The notes under the pieces: model-generated | What the model was told of the DNA's origin: nothing | Databases searched by the model: none | The model's input: only the letters and a program-made list of their open reading frames with translations | From: Trebonia sp963777905 | GTDB lineage: Bacteria > Actinomycetota > Actinomycetes > Streptosporangiales > Streptosporangiaceae | Reading direction: 5' to 3' | DNA: 64,000 nt | NCBI GenBank assembly: GCA_963777905.1 | Contig: CAVZSM010000040.1 | Span: forward strand, 44,235-108,234 | Made by a program: the position numbers and the translations under genes | In this document: positions 18,051-28,809 of the stretch, in pieces | Layout: each line of letters begins with the position of its first letter | Numbering within the stretch: the stretch's first letter is position 1

Positions 18051-18159
18051 CCGTCTCACCAGCCGACGGCGCGTTCCCGCACGTCAACCCCCAGATACAC
18101 GGCCTAGCGCGCTACAACAGCTGCGGAACCCAGGTACTACGAAGACGAAGGAAGGACTG

Positions 18160-18755
18160 ACCGAGCAGATGAGCGCGGCACTGCGGAAGAAGGGCTCACG
18201 CCGCTGCTCGACCGGGGCGCCGTCGTTGTGTCGCTGGCTGTCGCGATCGCTCTGAGCGCCACTAGCATGAGCGACATCGCCCTGCTCGCGAAACTGGCCG
18301 CGATGCTCGAGTCCGCGACGAGCAGCGTCTCGGTTTCTGCTGGGCGCTGGATGTCGGCGCCCATGCCCGCTGTCCCAGACGCCTTGCTCCCCCGCAGGTC
18401 AGGGCTCAGCGTGGAGCTGGTCAGGCCCCCCGGTCGGGTTCGTGGCTGGCCTCGCTGGCAAGACGTTGACCGGGTGGATGCTCATCGACATGGACTGCAC
18501 CCTGGTAACCGCACGCTCAGATGGCGTCCGCACCGGCAAAGCCATGGGGCTGCGGAACTTCCCGCGAGACCTGGCAGGTCAACGCCTGCTGGGAGACCGC
18601 GGCGACCATCGCCGCAGAACTCGCCGCCTGGAACTACTCCTAGGCCTGCACGACGACGAAGAACTCCGCGACGCCGACCCGGACACGCTCCGATAACGAA
18701 ACTGACACCTGCCCGCCCGCCTCGAACGCCACGCCCGGAAGCGAAACCACGCCAA
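18160..18755 (+). mobile_element. IS1380-family transposase remnant
   Basis: Broken reading frames give an IS1380-like pattern: LDRGAVVVSLAVAIALSATSMSDIALL near the start, then TGWMLIDMDCTLVTARSD (the DxDxT/LVxxHSDKxG region), then WQVNACWETAATIAAELAAWN and LLGLHDDEELRDADPDTLR, with HLPARLERHARKR in another frame. The middle of the protein, including the part after SDK, is missing. The element is a deleted and frameshifted remnant. Confidence 0.65.
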
Positions 18756-18769
18756 CAGCCCAGAATAGA

Positions 18770-19060
18770 CCAGAGAAAAAGAGAAACAAAACTGCTGGAA
18801 GAGAATACTAGAAAAGAAAGAAAAAGACAGAAAAACAAAAACAGAGAGAAAGACAGAAAGGAGAAACAACAAGGCGAGAACGGAGACGGAGCACACCCGC
18901 GCAGAAAGAGAAACGCACCCACCCCAGAGACCGAAGGAAAAAGAACAAAAGGACGAAAAACAGGAAAAGGAAAAAAAAGAAGACAAACCTCAAGGAAACT
19001 GAACGATAGAGGCTAATCAGACTAATATAAAGAAAATAACATGCCGATTATTACTTCATT
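18770..19060. other. Anomalous A/G-rich low-complexity block
   Basis: About 290 bases of AGAAAAAGAGAAACAAAA-like sequence with almost no structure, between two IS remnants. It has the same character as the block at 14.2-16.1 kb. No gene is supported. Confidence 0.65.
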
Positions 19061-19159
19061 AGATTTCGATGTGCCCAGCGGGCGCTTCCGGATAAATGTC
19101 GAATGGCGCGAGTTCGTGTGGAACGATGACGTTGGTCCTCGATGGTTCTGCGCCGCCGT

Positions 19160-19988
19160 TCATTAGATTGACGCTGGAGCTTCACCTTCGGGTGTCCCTC
19201 GGTTGCGACTGCGAACGCGAGTATCAGGATCTTGCTTACTGCCGTGGCGGCCCGGGGCAGGGCTGGTGCCAGGGCGTACGGCACGGCGTTGGCGGGCAGC
19301 CGGGTGGTCCAGGTCACGGTGGCCGGCAGCTGCTGCAGCGCCGTTCCGTGTTAGAGCGCGTCGGCCACCACGTGTACCGGGCGGTCCGGGAACGCGGCGG
19401 CGAGCAGGGTGATCAGCGCGACAGCGGCCGCGGTCTTGCTGCCGGGCGCGGAGTCCTTCTTCCGGCCAGCGGTGGTCTTCGTGCCGCCTTTGGCGGCCCG
19501 CCCGGTCTTGCCGCCATGCGGCACCAGGCGGCCCAGCACCGGCAGGCACACCGGGCGGGCCAGGAACGGCAGGTGCACCACGATCGTGGCGACCACGAAG
19601 CAGGTGCTGAAGGACAGCTTGTCCTGGGCCGGGGAGCTGCCGTCGTACTGCCGGCCGGCGCCGTAGACCTGGCGGCCTGCCCGTGGAACAGCGACTCGTC
19701 CACGGCCACCGTCAGCGGCGCGCCGACCGGCACCAGCAGCACGGCCAGCCGGGCGACAGCCAGGCCCAGCTCATCGATCTCCCAGAGGGCGAGGGCGATG
19801 AAGTAATGCGCCCGGACATGCGGCCAGGCCCGGGACAGGCCCGCACCCAGCAGCATCCCGACCACGGTGCGGCGGTGCGGCTGGTCGGCCAGCCCGGCGG
19901 CCAGCCCGCAGAACGTCCGGAAGGACGGGGCGGTGAAACACGGCCGCAGCGCCACCAGCGAACCGGGTAGGGTCAGGCCAGGAAGCAT
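19160..19988 (-). mobile_element. IS701-like (DDE endonuclease) transposase, frameshifted and 3'-truncated
   Basis: The start ATG at 19988 opens MLPGLTLPGSLVALRPCF, followed by TFCGLAAGLADQPHRRTVVGMLLGAGLSRAWPHVRAHYF and LTVAVDESLFHG (first Asp region). Further frames give FVVATIVVHLPFLARPVCLPVLGRL, FPDRPVHVVADAL (second Asp) and VTWTTRLPANAVPYALAP. Several one-base frame changes are present. Resemblance stops near 19200, so the C-terminus is missing. It lies just upstream of, and divergent from, a broken ABC transporter. Confidence 0.65.
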
Positions 19989-20226
19989 CGGCGGATCCCC
20001 TCGGCAGAGGCGGTGTGAACACTGCCGATGCTTCCCGTTTACCCCGGTCCCGCACCGGTTCGCCACAGCACCATTACGGGTGATCGAAAACAGATTCCCC
20101 TGCCCTCGCCCCGCTGCCAGCCCCGCCCCCGCATCACCAGAACTGCGAAACACCAGATATACAACTGCCGGTCCCATTTGAGGAGGAACCTTGACATATA
20201 TAGGAACGGAGTGCGAGCATCCGCAG

Positions 20227-21547
20227 ATGACTGCTCGGAACTCCCGCCGGAGAAGCGCTCGCGCGCTGGTCGCGGCGGCTGCTGTCCTGACGGTTTCGGT
20301 GACGACGGCGTGCTCGTCTCCGCGCAGTCCGGAGCGGTGGAGCATTCTACTCTCACGGTCGCGGCGTTTAACCCGTTCACTGGCCCGGATGGGGCATTCG
20401 GGCCGGAGATGATGGCGGGCTGCCTGGCCGCGGCGACCGCGGTCAACGCGGCAGGCGGCGTGCTGAGCAACAAGGTGGCCTGCTCGGCCGTGGACACGCG
20501 CGGCGACCCGGCCGACGCGGTCACCGGCGCGGCGAAGATGCTGGCGACCACGTCGCACCTGTTCGGCGTGCTGGGCCCGAGCTCGGATGAGGCGGACTCG
20601 ACCGCCCCGCTGATCAACGCGGCCAAGATCCCGATGTTCGCCGACACCGGCGAGGCGTCGTTCGACCACACCAAGCTGCCGTATTTCTGGCGCATGACCC
20701 CCGCAGACGACGTGCGGGCTACGCGATGGCGCTGTATGCCAAGCAGAAGGGCTATCTGCGGGGCGCGGCGGTGTTCGGCAACGACATCGGCTCGCAGGCC
20801 AGCGTGCCGACGCTGCTGAAGGAGTAATCAGCGCACTGGGCGGGCAGATGCTCCTCAACCAGAAGATCGCCCTGGGCCAGACCTCCTATCAGCCGGAGGT
20901 CGAGCAGCTCATCGCGGCCAACACCCGCAGGTCATCTTCACCGAAGCCTCGCCGCAGGCCGACGCGACGATCCTGGCCGAGCTGCAGCAGCTGAACGGAG
21001 GCCACCTGATCCCGGTCATCGGCAGCGACGCGACGATCGAGCCGCAGTGGCTGTACGGCGGTGGCCAGGGCGATCGGCAAGCCGGCGTTGAACAAGTACT
21101 ACGTGGGCGCGACAGCCCTACGCCCCTGCGTCGGGGCCCGCGTGGCAGGTGTACAACAAGGCCCTGCTGGCCGCAGCCGGGGTGACCAAGCCGGCGTCGC
21201 AGTGGAGCGACGACTCGTACTCGATGGTGGACTACGACGGGCTCATCGTCATGGCGCTGGCCGCGACCGCGGCGAACAGCACCAGCCCGTCCGTATGGAA
21301 TGCGTACATCCCGAAGGTCACCACGGCCTCCCCGGGGGCGGTGGTGGTGCATTCGTACGCGGACGGCGTCGCCGCGCTGCACGCCGGCAAGAAGATCGAT
21401 TACGTCGGCGCCACAGGGATCATCGCCTGGGACCAGTGGCACAACTCGACCGGCGACTTCGAGGTCCAGGGCTACCAGCCGAACGGGAGCACCCCCCTAG
21501 TGTCCCCTCGTTCACGGCCGCCGAGCATCGCACCTCTCATCAAGTAA
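20227..21547 (+). pseudogene. Liv-type ABC transporter substrate-binding lipoprotein, multiply frameshifted
   Basis: An ATG at 20227 starts a lipoprotein signal (ALVAAAAVLTVSVTTACSS). Other frames then give AAFNPFTGPDGAFGPEMMAGCLAAATAVNAAGG, KMLATTSHLFGVLGPSSDEAD, YFWRMTPADDV, GYAMALYAKQKGYLRGAAVFGND, QMLLNQKIALGQTSYQPEVEQLI, VIFTEASPQADATILAELQQL and a long C-terminal part (WQVYNKALLAAAGVTKPASQWSDDSYSMVDYDGLIVMAL). This is a periplasmic-binding-type ligand-sensing protein for branched-chain amino acids or similar amides. About six indels break it; the residues between them look intact. Confidence 0.75.
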
Positions 21548-21634
21548 GCGGCACGCGCCCGGGCCCCGGCGCACGGGGGCCCGGGCGCCAGGCCGTCGCT
21601 GGACAGGGCCCGCGTCAGGAAGGAGAGCCAGAGC

Positions 21635-22474
21635 ATGTTCCTGCACGCTATCGGTTTCGGGATCGTCACCGCTGCGATCATGTCGCTGATGACGGTCACC
21701 GTAGTTGGCGATGACCGCCAGCTCGTCCTGGGGGCCTGCGACATGACGCTCAGCGTGTTATGCGAGGTTCTTGAGGCGGGCGACCGGTGGTGTCGGCATT
21801 GTTCGGCGGCCTGTTCGGCGCCGTGTTCTCCGTCCTGCTGAACCGGTTCGTGTATACGCCGTTCATCCGCCGCGGTGCCCGGCTGTTTACGATGATCATC
21901 GTCACGATCGCGGTGGCCCTGATCCTGCAGAACTGCCTGCAGGCGATCTTTGGGCCGGATTTTTTCAGCGCGACATCACCGTGGCGCACGGGCCGTTCTG
22001 GCATGTTCACCGGGAAGCCGCTGCCGATCCCCGCGGTCGCGCTGGCCGCTGCACGGCCTGCTCAGGTACACCCGGCTGGGCAAGGCCATGCGCGCCACGG
22101 CCAGCGACCCCGCGCTGGCCCGCAACTGCGGCGTGCAGACGCGCTGGGTCATCGACGGCGCCTGGCTGCTGTCCGGGCTGCTGTGCGGGCTGGCCGGGGT
22201 CGCGCTGGTGACCGAGCTGGGCAGCTTCGACTTCACGACCGGCTCGGCGTTCCTGATCCCGGTCATCGCCGCCGCGGTGCTGGGCGGGGTCGGCCACCCG
22301 TACGGGGCGATGCTGGGCGCGCTGGTCATCGGGCTCGCCACCGAACTGGACGCCACCTACTTCAACCCGACCTACAAGGATGTCGTGGCGTTCGTGGTGC
22401 TCATCGTGGTGCTTCTGATCCGCCCGCAGGGAATCTTCGCCGATGTCGCCAGCCAGAAGGAGGTCGCCGCGTGA
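21635..22474 (+). pseudogene. LivH-type permease, frameshifted with internal loss
   Basis: The start MFLHAIGFGIVTAAIMSLMTVTVV is followed in other frames by ALFGGLFGAVFSVLLNRFVYTPFIRRGARLFTMIIVTIAVALILQNCLQAIFG, and then GLLRYTRLGKAMRATASDPALARNCGVQT...RPQGIFADVASQKEVAA. The last is the conserved LivH cytoplasmic loop (EAA-like) and C-terminus. The segment around residues 25-45 does not match and some sequence seems missing. The stop overlaps the livM GTG by four bases. Confidence 0.72.
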
Positions 22475-23510
22475 GCCTCGCGTGGTCGTTCTACATCTCC
22501 ACGGTGCTGGTCTACCTCGGGGTCGACGTGATGGCCTGCTGGGGGCTGAACCTGCAATACGGCTACACCGGGATCCTGAACTTCTCCTTCATCATCTACC
22601 AGGCCGCCGGCGCGTACACCGCCGCCGTGCTGACCCTGGGGCCGCAACACCGCCGGCAGTTTCCAGCAATACATCGGCGGCGCGAACCTGCCGTTCCCGC
22701 TCCCGATTATCGCCGGCGGGATCGCGGGCGGCCTGCTGTCGGCGGTCGTCGGCGTGATCGCGCTGCGCCGGCTGCGAAGCCGACTACCAGGCGATGGTCT
22801 TCCTGGTCATCTCCCTGATCGCCACCGCCGTGGTCACCAGCGACGTGGGCCTGTTCAACGGCCCGGCCGGGCTGTCGCTCATCCCCCAGCCGATGAGCAC
22901 CGCCCTGAACCTCTCGCTGGTCGGCTACCGGTGGTTCTACGTCGGGCTGACCGCCGTCATCTGCCTGATCGTCTACGCGTTCGTGTGGCGGATCACCAGC
23001 GCCCCGCTCGGCCGGTCGCTTCGTGCCGTACGCGACCACGAGCAGGGCGCCGCAGCGCTGGGCAAGAACGTGACCGGCCTGCGCATGACCTCGTTCGTCG
23101 TCGGCGGCGTGATCGCCGGGATCAGCGGGGCCGTGCTGGTGGAGTTCATCAGCGCCTGGTCCCCCGGCGCCTGGCTCTACCAGGAGACCTTCGTCTTGTT
23201 CGCCGCGGTGATCGTCGGCGGCACGGCCAACAACGCCGGCGCCGCGCTGGGTGCGCTGCTCGTACCCGTCGCGTTCCTGGAAGGCAGCCGCTTCCTGCCC
23301 CAGTTCGGCCCCCCCGGGCTCATCGACGCGCTGCAGTGGGTCGCCGTCGGGCTCCTGACGCTGATCTTCGTGTGGTTCTGGCCGCGCGGCGTGCTGCCCG
23401 AGCGCAGACGGATCATCCCGCTGCCCGGCCTGCAGCAGGCCTGGACCGGGCTGCAGCGACCGTTCGACTACGAGAAAACCGCCGGGACCCGAGGACCCGG
23501 TGCAGCGACA
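22471..23510 (+). pseudogene. LivM-type permease, frameshifted
   Basis: The GTG at 22471 follows AGAAGGAGG and overlaps the livH stop. Frames give SLAWSFYISTVLVYLGVDVMACWGLNLQYGYTGILNFSF, SFQQYIGGANLPFPLPIIAGGIAGGLLSAVVGVIALRRL, and then a long intact part, YQAMVFLVISLIATAVVTSDVGLFNGPAGLSLIPQP through RGVLPERRRIIPLPGLQQ. Two frame changes lie near 22640 and 22780. The end is approximate because the frame runs on into the ATPase gene. Confidence 0.72.
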
Positions 23511-23512
23511 GC

Positions 23513-24278
23513 GTGCGACACCCGGCCGCACTGGCCGCGCTGCTGTGCGCCGACGATATGCGCAAGAGCTACGGCGGCGTCCACGCCGAAGACCGGGGTG
23601 CCCATGACGAGCCGCGGGCACGCATCACCGGCCTTATCGGCCCGAACGCCGCCGGGAAATCCACCGCGCTGGGCATGATAGCAGGCGCGATCAAGCCGAG
23701 CCGGGGTTCGGTGCTGCTCAACGGCACCAACGTCGCCGGCTGGCCCAGCCACAAGATCGCGCGGCGCGGGCTGGCCAGGACCTTCCAGCAGTCCAGCGAG
23801 TTCGCCGGGATGACCGTCACGGAGAACCTGCTCACCGCCGGTACGGGCAGCGCGGAGACACGCTGCGCGGCGCGCTGCTCGGCCGCCGCTACTGGCGCGC
23901 CGAGCAGGAAAGCCTGACCGCGCGCGCCGCTGACCTTTTCGCCCGCTTCGACATGGCCCGGATGGCGAACGATTTCGCAGGAACCCTCAGCGGCGGCTAG
24001 CGACGGCTGCTCATATGAAGCCGCTTATTACCGAGCGGAGACTGGACGCGACCGAAGCCCGGACGACCAACCCGCCCTCGGCGAGCGAATCGAGGACTAC
24101 CTGCTCCAGCTGCGGCAAGACGGGCTGACCATGCTGATGGTCGAGCACGAGATGTCGGTCGTCGAGCGGCTGTGCGACCCGATCATCGTGATGGCACAAG
24201 GCGAAGTCCTACGCCGAGGGAACCATGGACCAGATCCGATCCGATCAGAGGGTGCTCGATGCCTACCTCAACGGATAG
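23513..24278 (+). pseudogene. LivG-type ABC ATPase, frameshifted, Walker B missing
   Basis: Fragments give MRKSYGGVHA, the Walker A GLIGPNAAGKSTALGMIAGAIKPSRGSVLLNG, the Q-loop region RRGLARTFQQSSEFAGMTVTENLL, the signature LSGG (immediately followed by a stop), and the C-terminus LTMLMVEHEMSVVERLCDPIIVMAQGEV ... SDQRVLDAYLNG. The Walker B/LLDEP segment cannot be found in any frame, so about 25-30 residues are lost. As sequenced it cannot encode an active ATPase. Its last 20 bases overlap the next gene. Confidence 0.7.
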
Positions 24279-25111
24279 CCGCCGCCCGGACACCGGGTAC
24301 CTGACCGTCCAGGACCTGACCGCCGGCTACGGCGCCGCGCCGATCATCAACGACATCTCGCTGACCGTCGCCGAAGGTGAGGTAGTGACCGTGATCGGCC
24401 CCAACGGGGCCGGCAAATCGACACTACTCAAGTGCCTCACCGGACGGCTGAGACCCCAGGCCGGGCAGGTCCTCCTCGACGGACATGACGTCACCGCGGC
24501 CAGCGGCAACGCCCTGACCAAGGTCGGCCTGGGCTACGTCCCGCAGCACAACGACATCTTCCCGACCCTCACCGTCAGGGAAAACCTCGAAATGGGCGGC
24601 TACCTCCTGCCGAAAGCCCAGGTAGGCGAACGGATCGACCAGGTGCTGCAGACCTTCCCCGCCCTCAGGCCGCTACTCAAACGCCGCGGCAAACTCCTCA
24701 GCGGCGGCGAACGGAAACTCGCTCGGCATCGGCCGCTGCCTGATCAGCTCGCCGAAGCTCCTCATCCTCGACGAACCCACCGCGGGGCTGTCACCGATCC
24801 TGGCCCGCAGCATGCTTGATGAGCACGTCACCTCACTTGCCCGCGCCGGCGTGACCATCCTGCTCGTCGAGCAGCGCGCCCACCAGGCCATGCAGATCGC
24901 CGACTGGTGCTACGTCCTGGTCGCCGGCCGGGTCGAACTGAACGACGCACCCGCGGCCCTGCTCGACCGGCCCGACTTCGGCGAACTGTTCCTCGGCCGG
25001 TCAGCCCGCACCCCGCAGCCAGCCGCGCCGGACCGGCACCTGCCCCAGGCCACTACCGGCCCGGCAGTCACCGCCGCCGGCGCGCACCAGGCCGGTCACG
25101 ATGAGGGCTGA
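24259..25111 (+). pseudogene. LivF-type ABC ATPase, one frameshift
   Basis: The ATG at 24259 gives YLTVQDLTAGYGAAPIINDISL, Walker A VIGPNGAGKSTLLKCLTGRLRP, Q-loop VPQHNDIFPTLTVRENLEMGGYL and signature LLSGGERKL. A frame change near 24715-24730 leads to IGRCLISSPKLLILDEPTAGLSPILARSML (Walker B) and LLVEQRAHQAMQIADWCYVLVAGRVEL. All ATPase motifs survive, so a one-base correction would restore a full protein with an unusual Pro/Ala-rich tail. It is the last gene of this transporter group. Confidence 0.75.
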
Positions 25112-25396
25112 CCGCGGCCGGCCCGGCAAGACCGGCTTCCAGCTGCGCCTGGTGCTGGAGAGGGAAACCCACCCTCGCCAACCGCAAATCACGCATCATG
25201 CATCGGCGTGTCGCCACCCACGACGTCCGCGCCAACGTCCTCGTCACGCGATTTCGGGCACTTGCGGATTCGGAGCCAGTCCTTCCCAGTAACGACAATA
25301 GCTATTCAGCGTGATCCTGATACGTGAATGGTCCCCAGCCGGGCAGGCGGCAGCAGCCGGCGCGGTTCGTGCGTCGGCTGGCGCTGGCGGGAAGGG

Positions 25397-25575
25397 TCAG
25401 GCGGCCGCTTCCAGGGTGACTGTGTGGCCGAGAGCTTCGAGTTTTTGGACGAGGCGGCGCGTTTCGCGTTCGGGGTCGGCGCGGCGGATGAAGAAGTCTT
25501 CGCCGAGCTCGTCGTAGGCCTTGCGGTGAACAGGACATGCAAAATGATCACAAGATGGCGATGCGCGACCATTAA
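25397..25575 (-). mobile_element. IS110-family transposase, C-terminal fragment 1
   Basis: The minus strand reads VAHRHLVIILHVLF, then after a frame change PYDELGEDFFIRRADPERETRRLVQKLEALGHTVTLEAAA and a stop at 25397. This is the characteristic end of IS110/IS116-type transposases. Only the last ~60 residues remain. Confidence 0.65.
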
Positions 25576-25627
25576 TGCGGTGAGACAGTGAATTATCCTG
25601 TGGGCAGGCGAATGCGGACCCTAGCCG

Positions 25628-26622
25628 CTAAGATCGTGGATGGTCCTGTGGCCTGTTGAGGCCAGGCGGCTTCCTCCAGGACGATCGTGAAGGACCGGAC
25701 CGGCCGAGTAAGGCGGTGAGACGAGCGATCTCGCGTTCGGGGTCGGCCCGGCGGTCGAAGTAATCGTCGCCGAGCTCAGCGTAGGGCTTGCCGGTGACCA
25801 GGACGTGCCAGATGATCACGATCATCGCGTGGGCGACGACCATGATGGCCTTCTTCTTCGCGAGCTTGCTGCGGTACCCGCCCCATCTCATCACGTGCCG
25901 GTGATACAGAGACTACAGGTAGCCGTCGGGCGCACCGCAGACCAGGCGCACTCGACCAGCAGGGACTGCAGGTGCTCGTTGCCCTTGCGGCGCTGAGCTA
26001 GGCCGGTGCTAGCCAGAGGACACGATGATACCCGGGCACAGCTCCGACCAGGAGGCCAGGTGCGCGGCGCTGGGGAAGTACGACCGGACATCAGCGCTGA
26101 TCTCGGAGATGAAAACGGCGGCGGCAAGAGGACCCGATCCACGGGATCGCCTTCAGCAGGTCCCTGGCGGCGCGAAAGGGCTCCATCATCTCCTCGGCCT
26201 GCGCGACCAGCTAGACGAGCATGGCTTCCAGGTGGCCGGTGTGGTCCAGGTGCAGCCGGCACAGGAGGGCATGATGGTCACCGAACAGGCCTGACAGGAA
26301 CATCGTCAAGGACAGGGATCTTCTTCCGCATGACCCCTCGCAGGAACGACAGGACCGCCCCGCGCCGTTCCCAGACGATGAGCGCCTCGATCAACGCCCG
26401 CCCGGTGGTGGTGGTGATCGAGGACGCGACCGAGTCGATCTTGATCCGAGTGCTGCAGCACGTACCACAGCCGCTGCAGCTCCGAGATCCGCGACACGGT
26501 GATCTTCTTGCGGTACGGATCACGTCCCGGGCCGCGTTCACCTTCGCTTCCGGGATGAAGCTGCCGGTCAGCAGCCCGTACTATAGCGTTGCACGAGCCA
26601 CTCCGCGTCCGCTATGTCCGTA
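25628..26622 (-). mobile_element. IS110-family transposase, fragment 2 (5'-truncated, frameshifted)
   Basis: From the right end the frames read DIADAEWLVQR, GSFIPEAKVNAARDVIR, KITVSRISELQRLWYVLQHS, IKIDSVASSITTTTGRALIEALIVWERRG, VMRKKIPVLDDV, IPWIGSSC-like and AHLASWSELCPG-like segments, and finally MVVAHAMIVIIWHVLVTGKPYAELGDDYFDRRADPERE. These are the C-terminal two thirds of an IS110 transposase; the N-terminal RuvC-like DEDD domain is absent. Its right edge abuts the 3' end of the neighbouring binding-protein gene. Confidence 0.7.
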
Positions 26623-26628
26623 TAGCGG

Positions 26629-28006
26629 TTAGGTACGTTCTTGATGTGTTCGGTGTTGCACACCGGCACGAAGGGTCAGCCGGTGTAGGGTGGTGGCCCA
26701 GGCCGGCTTGGTGGCGAGGATCGAGACGGACCCGTTCTGACTCCCCTGCGGGAGGACCTGGACGAACTTCGTGCCATTGTCCTGCCACTGGAAGACGAAG
26801 GCGGCCGCCGCGACGTTCTCGCCGAGCGAGTTGAACTGCACCGGACCTTGCACGGTCTGGATCGTGGCGCCGCTGTGCAGGTACTGGATGATCTTGGTGT
26901 TGTCCGTGCCGCCGGTCGCCTTGATCGCCGCGGCCGTGACCTGGCCGACCGAGTACGCTTCCGCCACGTCGGCGTTCACCCCGGACGCGGACCCGCCGTA
27001 CAGCTTCACGTACTCGCTGACCATCGCCTTGCTGGCCGCGTTGTTGAAACCGGGGTACCAGCCGTTGGGCACCATGACCCCGGCGGCGTTGCCCGCGCCG
27101 ACCGCGGAGGTGAACGCGGTGCCCTGGTCCGGGCCGGACGCGGCGATGAACATCTTCGGCGTGTAGTTCTTCTGCTCGAAGACCTTCATGAACGCCTGGA
27201 CGGTCGGCACGTCGGTGGAGCCGAGCACCACGATATCCGGGTGCAGCGCCGCCACCGCGGCCGCCGCCACCGGGTAGCTCGAGGGCACCTCCGGGAAGGG
27301 GTTGGCAATGGCAGTGAAAGTCTTCGTCTGGACGCCGAGGGCATGCAGCTTCTGCTCGGCCAGCTGCACCGGCGGGTCGGCGAACGGGTCCTGGGCCATC
27401 GGGTAGGCCGCGGTCAGCCTCGTCGCGCGTGCTCGTCGGCAGGTTCGCGATGTAGTCCACGAACGGCATGATCGTGTCCTCGACCGGCAGGCTGACGTCG
27501 AACGTGTTGTGGTCGGCCTGGTTGGACGCCGCGTCGAACACGGCCGGCGCGCCGCCGGCGCCCTCGATGAACGCGTAGCCGTTATGCGCCGCCACCATTG
27601 ACGCCGGGGTGGTCAGCAGCGAGGAGAACGGGCCGAAGGTCAGGTCCACGTGGTCGGTGCTGATCAGCGTCTGGTAGTCGGTGACGACCTGGTTCGGCGA
27701 GCTCTGGTTATCCAGGATCTTCAGCACCACCTGCCGGCCGAGGAGGCCGCCGTGGGCGTTCACGTCCTTTGCCCACAGCTTGTAGCCCGCCAGGAACGCC
27801 TGGCCGTCCGCCGTGAAGTTGCCGGAGGCGGGGGTAAGGGAGAGCGACGCGCCGATCGTGATCGGCCCGGTGTCGGCCGGAGCGCTCGCGCCCGCACTCG
27901 GACTGCTGCTGCCGCCGCCGCTGCACGCTGCGAGAACGCCTACGGACAGCGCGACCGCGCCCATGGCGATGGCGTTCCTGGAGGACCAGGGGAGGTTACA
28001 TCTCAT
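26629..28006 (-). CDS. Branched-chain amino acid-type ABC substrate-binding lipoprotein 1 (one frameshift)
   Basis: The signal is VALSVGVLAACSGGGSSS with a lipobox Cys, followed by a Ser-rich linker and the binding domain (ITIGASLSLTPASGNFTADGQAFLAGYKLWAKDVNAHGGLLGRQV). The frame changes near 27415, between FVDYIANLPTSTRD and AAYPMAQDPFADPPVQLAEQKL, where the paralogue at 32.4-33.7 kb is continuous. The two are closely similar along their whole length. The 3' end lies against a truncated IS110 copy, so the last ~20 residues may not be native. Confidence 0.85.
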
Positions 28007-28026
28007 CGGCTCGCTCACTTTCGAGG

Positions 28027-28045
28027 GGGTTATACCGGCCGATTC
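28027..28045. repeat. 19-bp duplicated segment, copy 1
   Basis: The 19 bases GGGTTATACCGGCCGATTC are identical to 33774-33792. On the minus strand they encode ESAGIT, which is also the text near the C-terminus of the oxidoreductase gene at 33.7 kb. This copy lies just upstream of binding protein 1 and marks a remnant of a duplicated oxidoreductase-binding-protein unit. Confidence 0.65.
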
Positions 28046-28149
28046 CGAGGCGAACCGGGTGCCGAGTCGTCGCAAAGCTTAACAATTCGCGCTCGCTCAG
28101 GAGGGCGACCGCGAGAACTACTGCCGCGAGCTGAACTAAGTTTGTTGCC

Positions 28150-28809
28150 ATGACGCGGCGCAGCGAGCAGATCAGCCTCCACCTGAACGCCTACCTGACG
28201 GCGCACAGCACGCCGCCGGACCCGGTACTGCGGGAGCTGGCCACCGAGACGGCGGAGCGTTTCCCCAGCGAGGTCACCCTTCAGGTGGCGCCCGAGATGG
28301 GCACGCTGCTGACGCTGCTCACCAGGCTCAGCCGCGCCCGCTCCGGGATCGAGGTGGGCACCTTCACCGGCTACTCGTCCATCTGCATCGCCCGCGGTCT
28401 CAGCTCCGGCGGCCGACTGCTGACCTGCGATGTCAGCGAGGAGTGGACGTCGGTCGCCAGGAAGTACTGGGAGAAGGCCGGGCTCACCGACCGGATCGAG
28501 CTGCGGCTCGGCGCCGCGCTCGGAACGCTGCGCTCGCTTCCGGAGGAGGAGGCGTTCGACGTCGCGTTCATCGACGCGGACAAGCTCTCGTACCCGAAGT
28601 ACTGGACCGAGCTCGTGCCGCGGGTGCGCAGCGGCGGCCTGATCATGGTGGACAACACGTTCTCGCACGGCCGGGTGCTCGACGCGGGCAACGACAACCC
28701 GTCGGTCATCGCGGTGCGGACGATGAACGACCACGCCGCGGCCGACGACCGGGTGGAACTGATCATGCTGCCCATCGGCGACGGCCTGACGGTCGCGCTG
28801 AAGCATTAG
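28150..28809 (+). CDS. SAM-dependent O-methyltransferase (Methyltransf_3)
   Basis: The 219-residue protein of the catechol/caffeoyl-CoA O-methyltransferase family contains GIEVGTFTGYSSICIARGL (SAM motif), LLTCDVSEEW, FDVAFIDADKLSYPKYW (metal-binding Asp) and GGLIMVDNTFSHGRV. It should methylate a hydroxyl of a small phenolic substrate in a divalent-cation-dependent way. It lies convergent with livF, overlapping by three bases, and divergent from binding protein 1. Confidence 0.92.
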   Translation: MTRRSEQISLHLNAYLTAHSTPPDPVLRELATETAERFPSEVTLQVAPEMGTLLTLLTRLSRARSGIEVGTFTGYSSICIARGLSSGGRLLTCDVSEEWTSVARKYWEKAGLTDRIELRLGAALGTLRSLPEEEAFDVAFIDADKLSYPKYWTELVPRVRSGGLIMVDNTFSHGRVLDAGNDNPSVIAVRTMNDHAAADDRVELIMLPIGDGLTVALKH

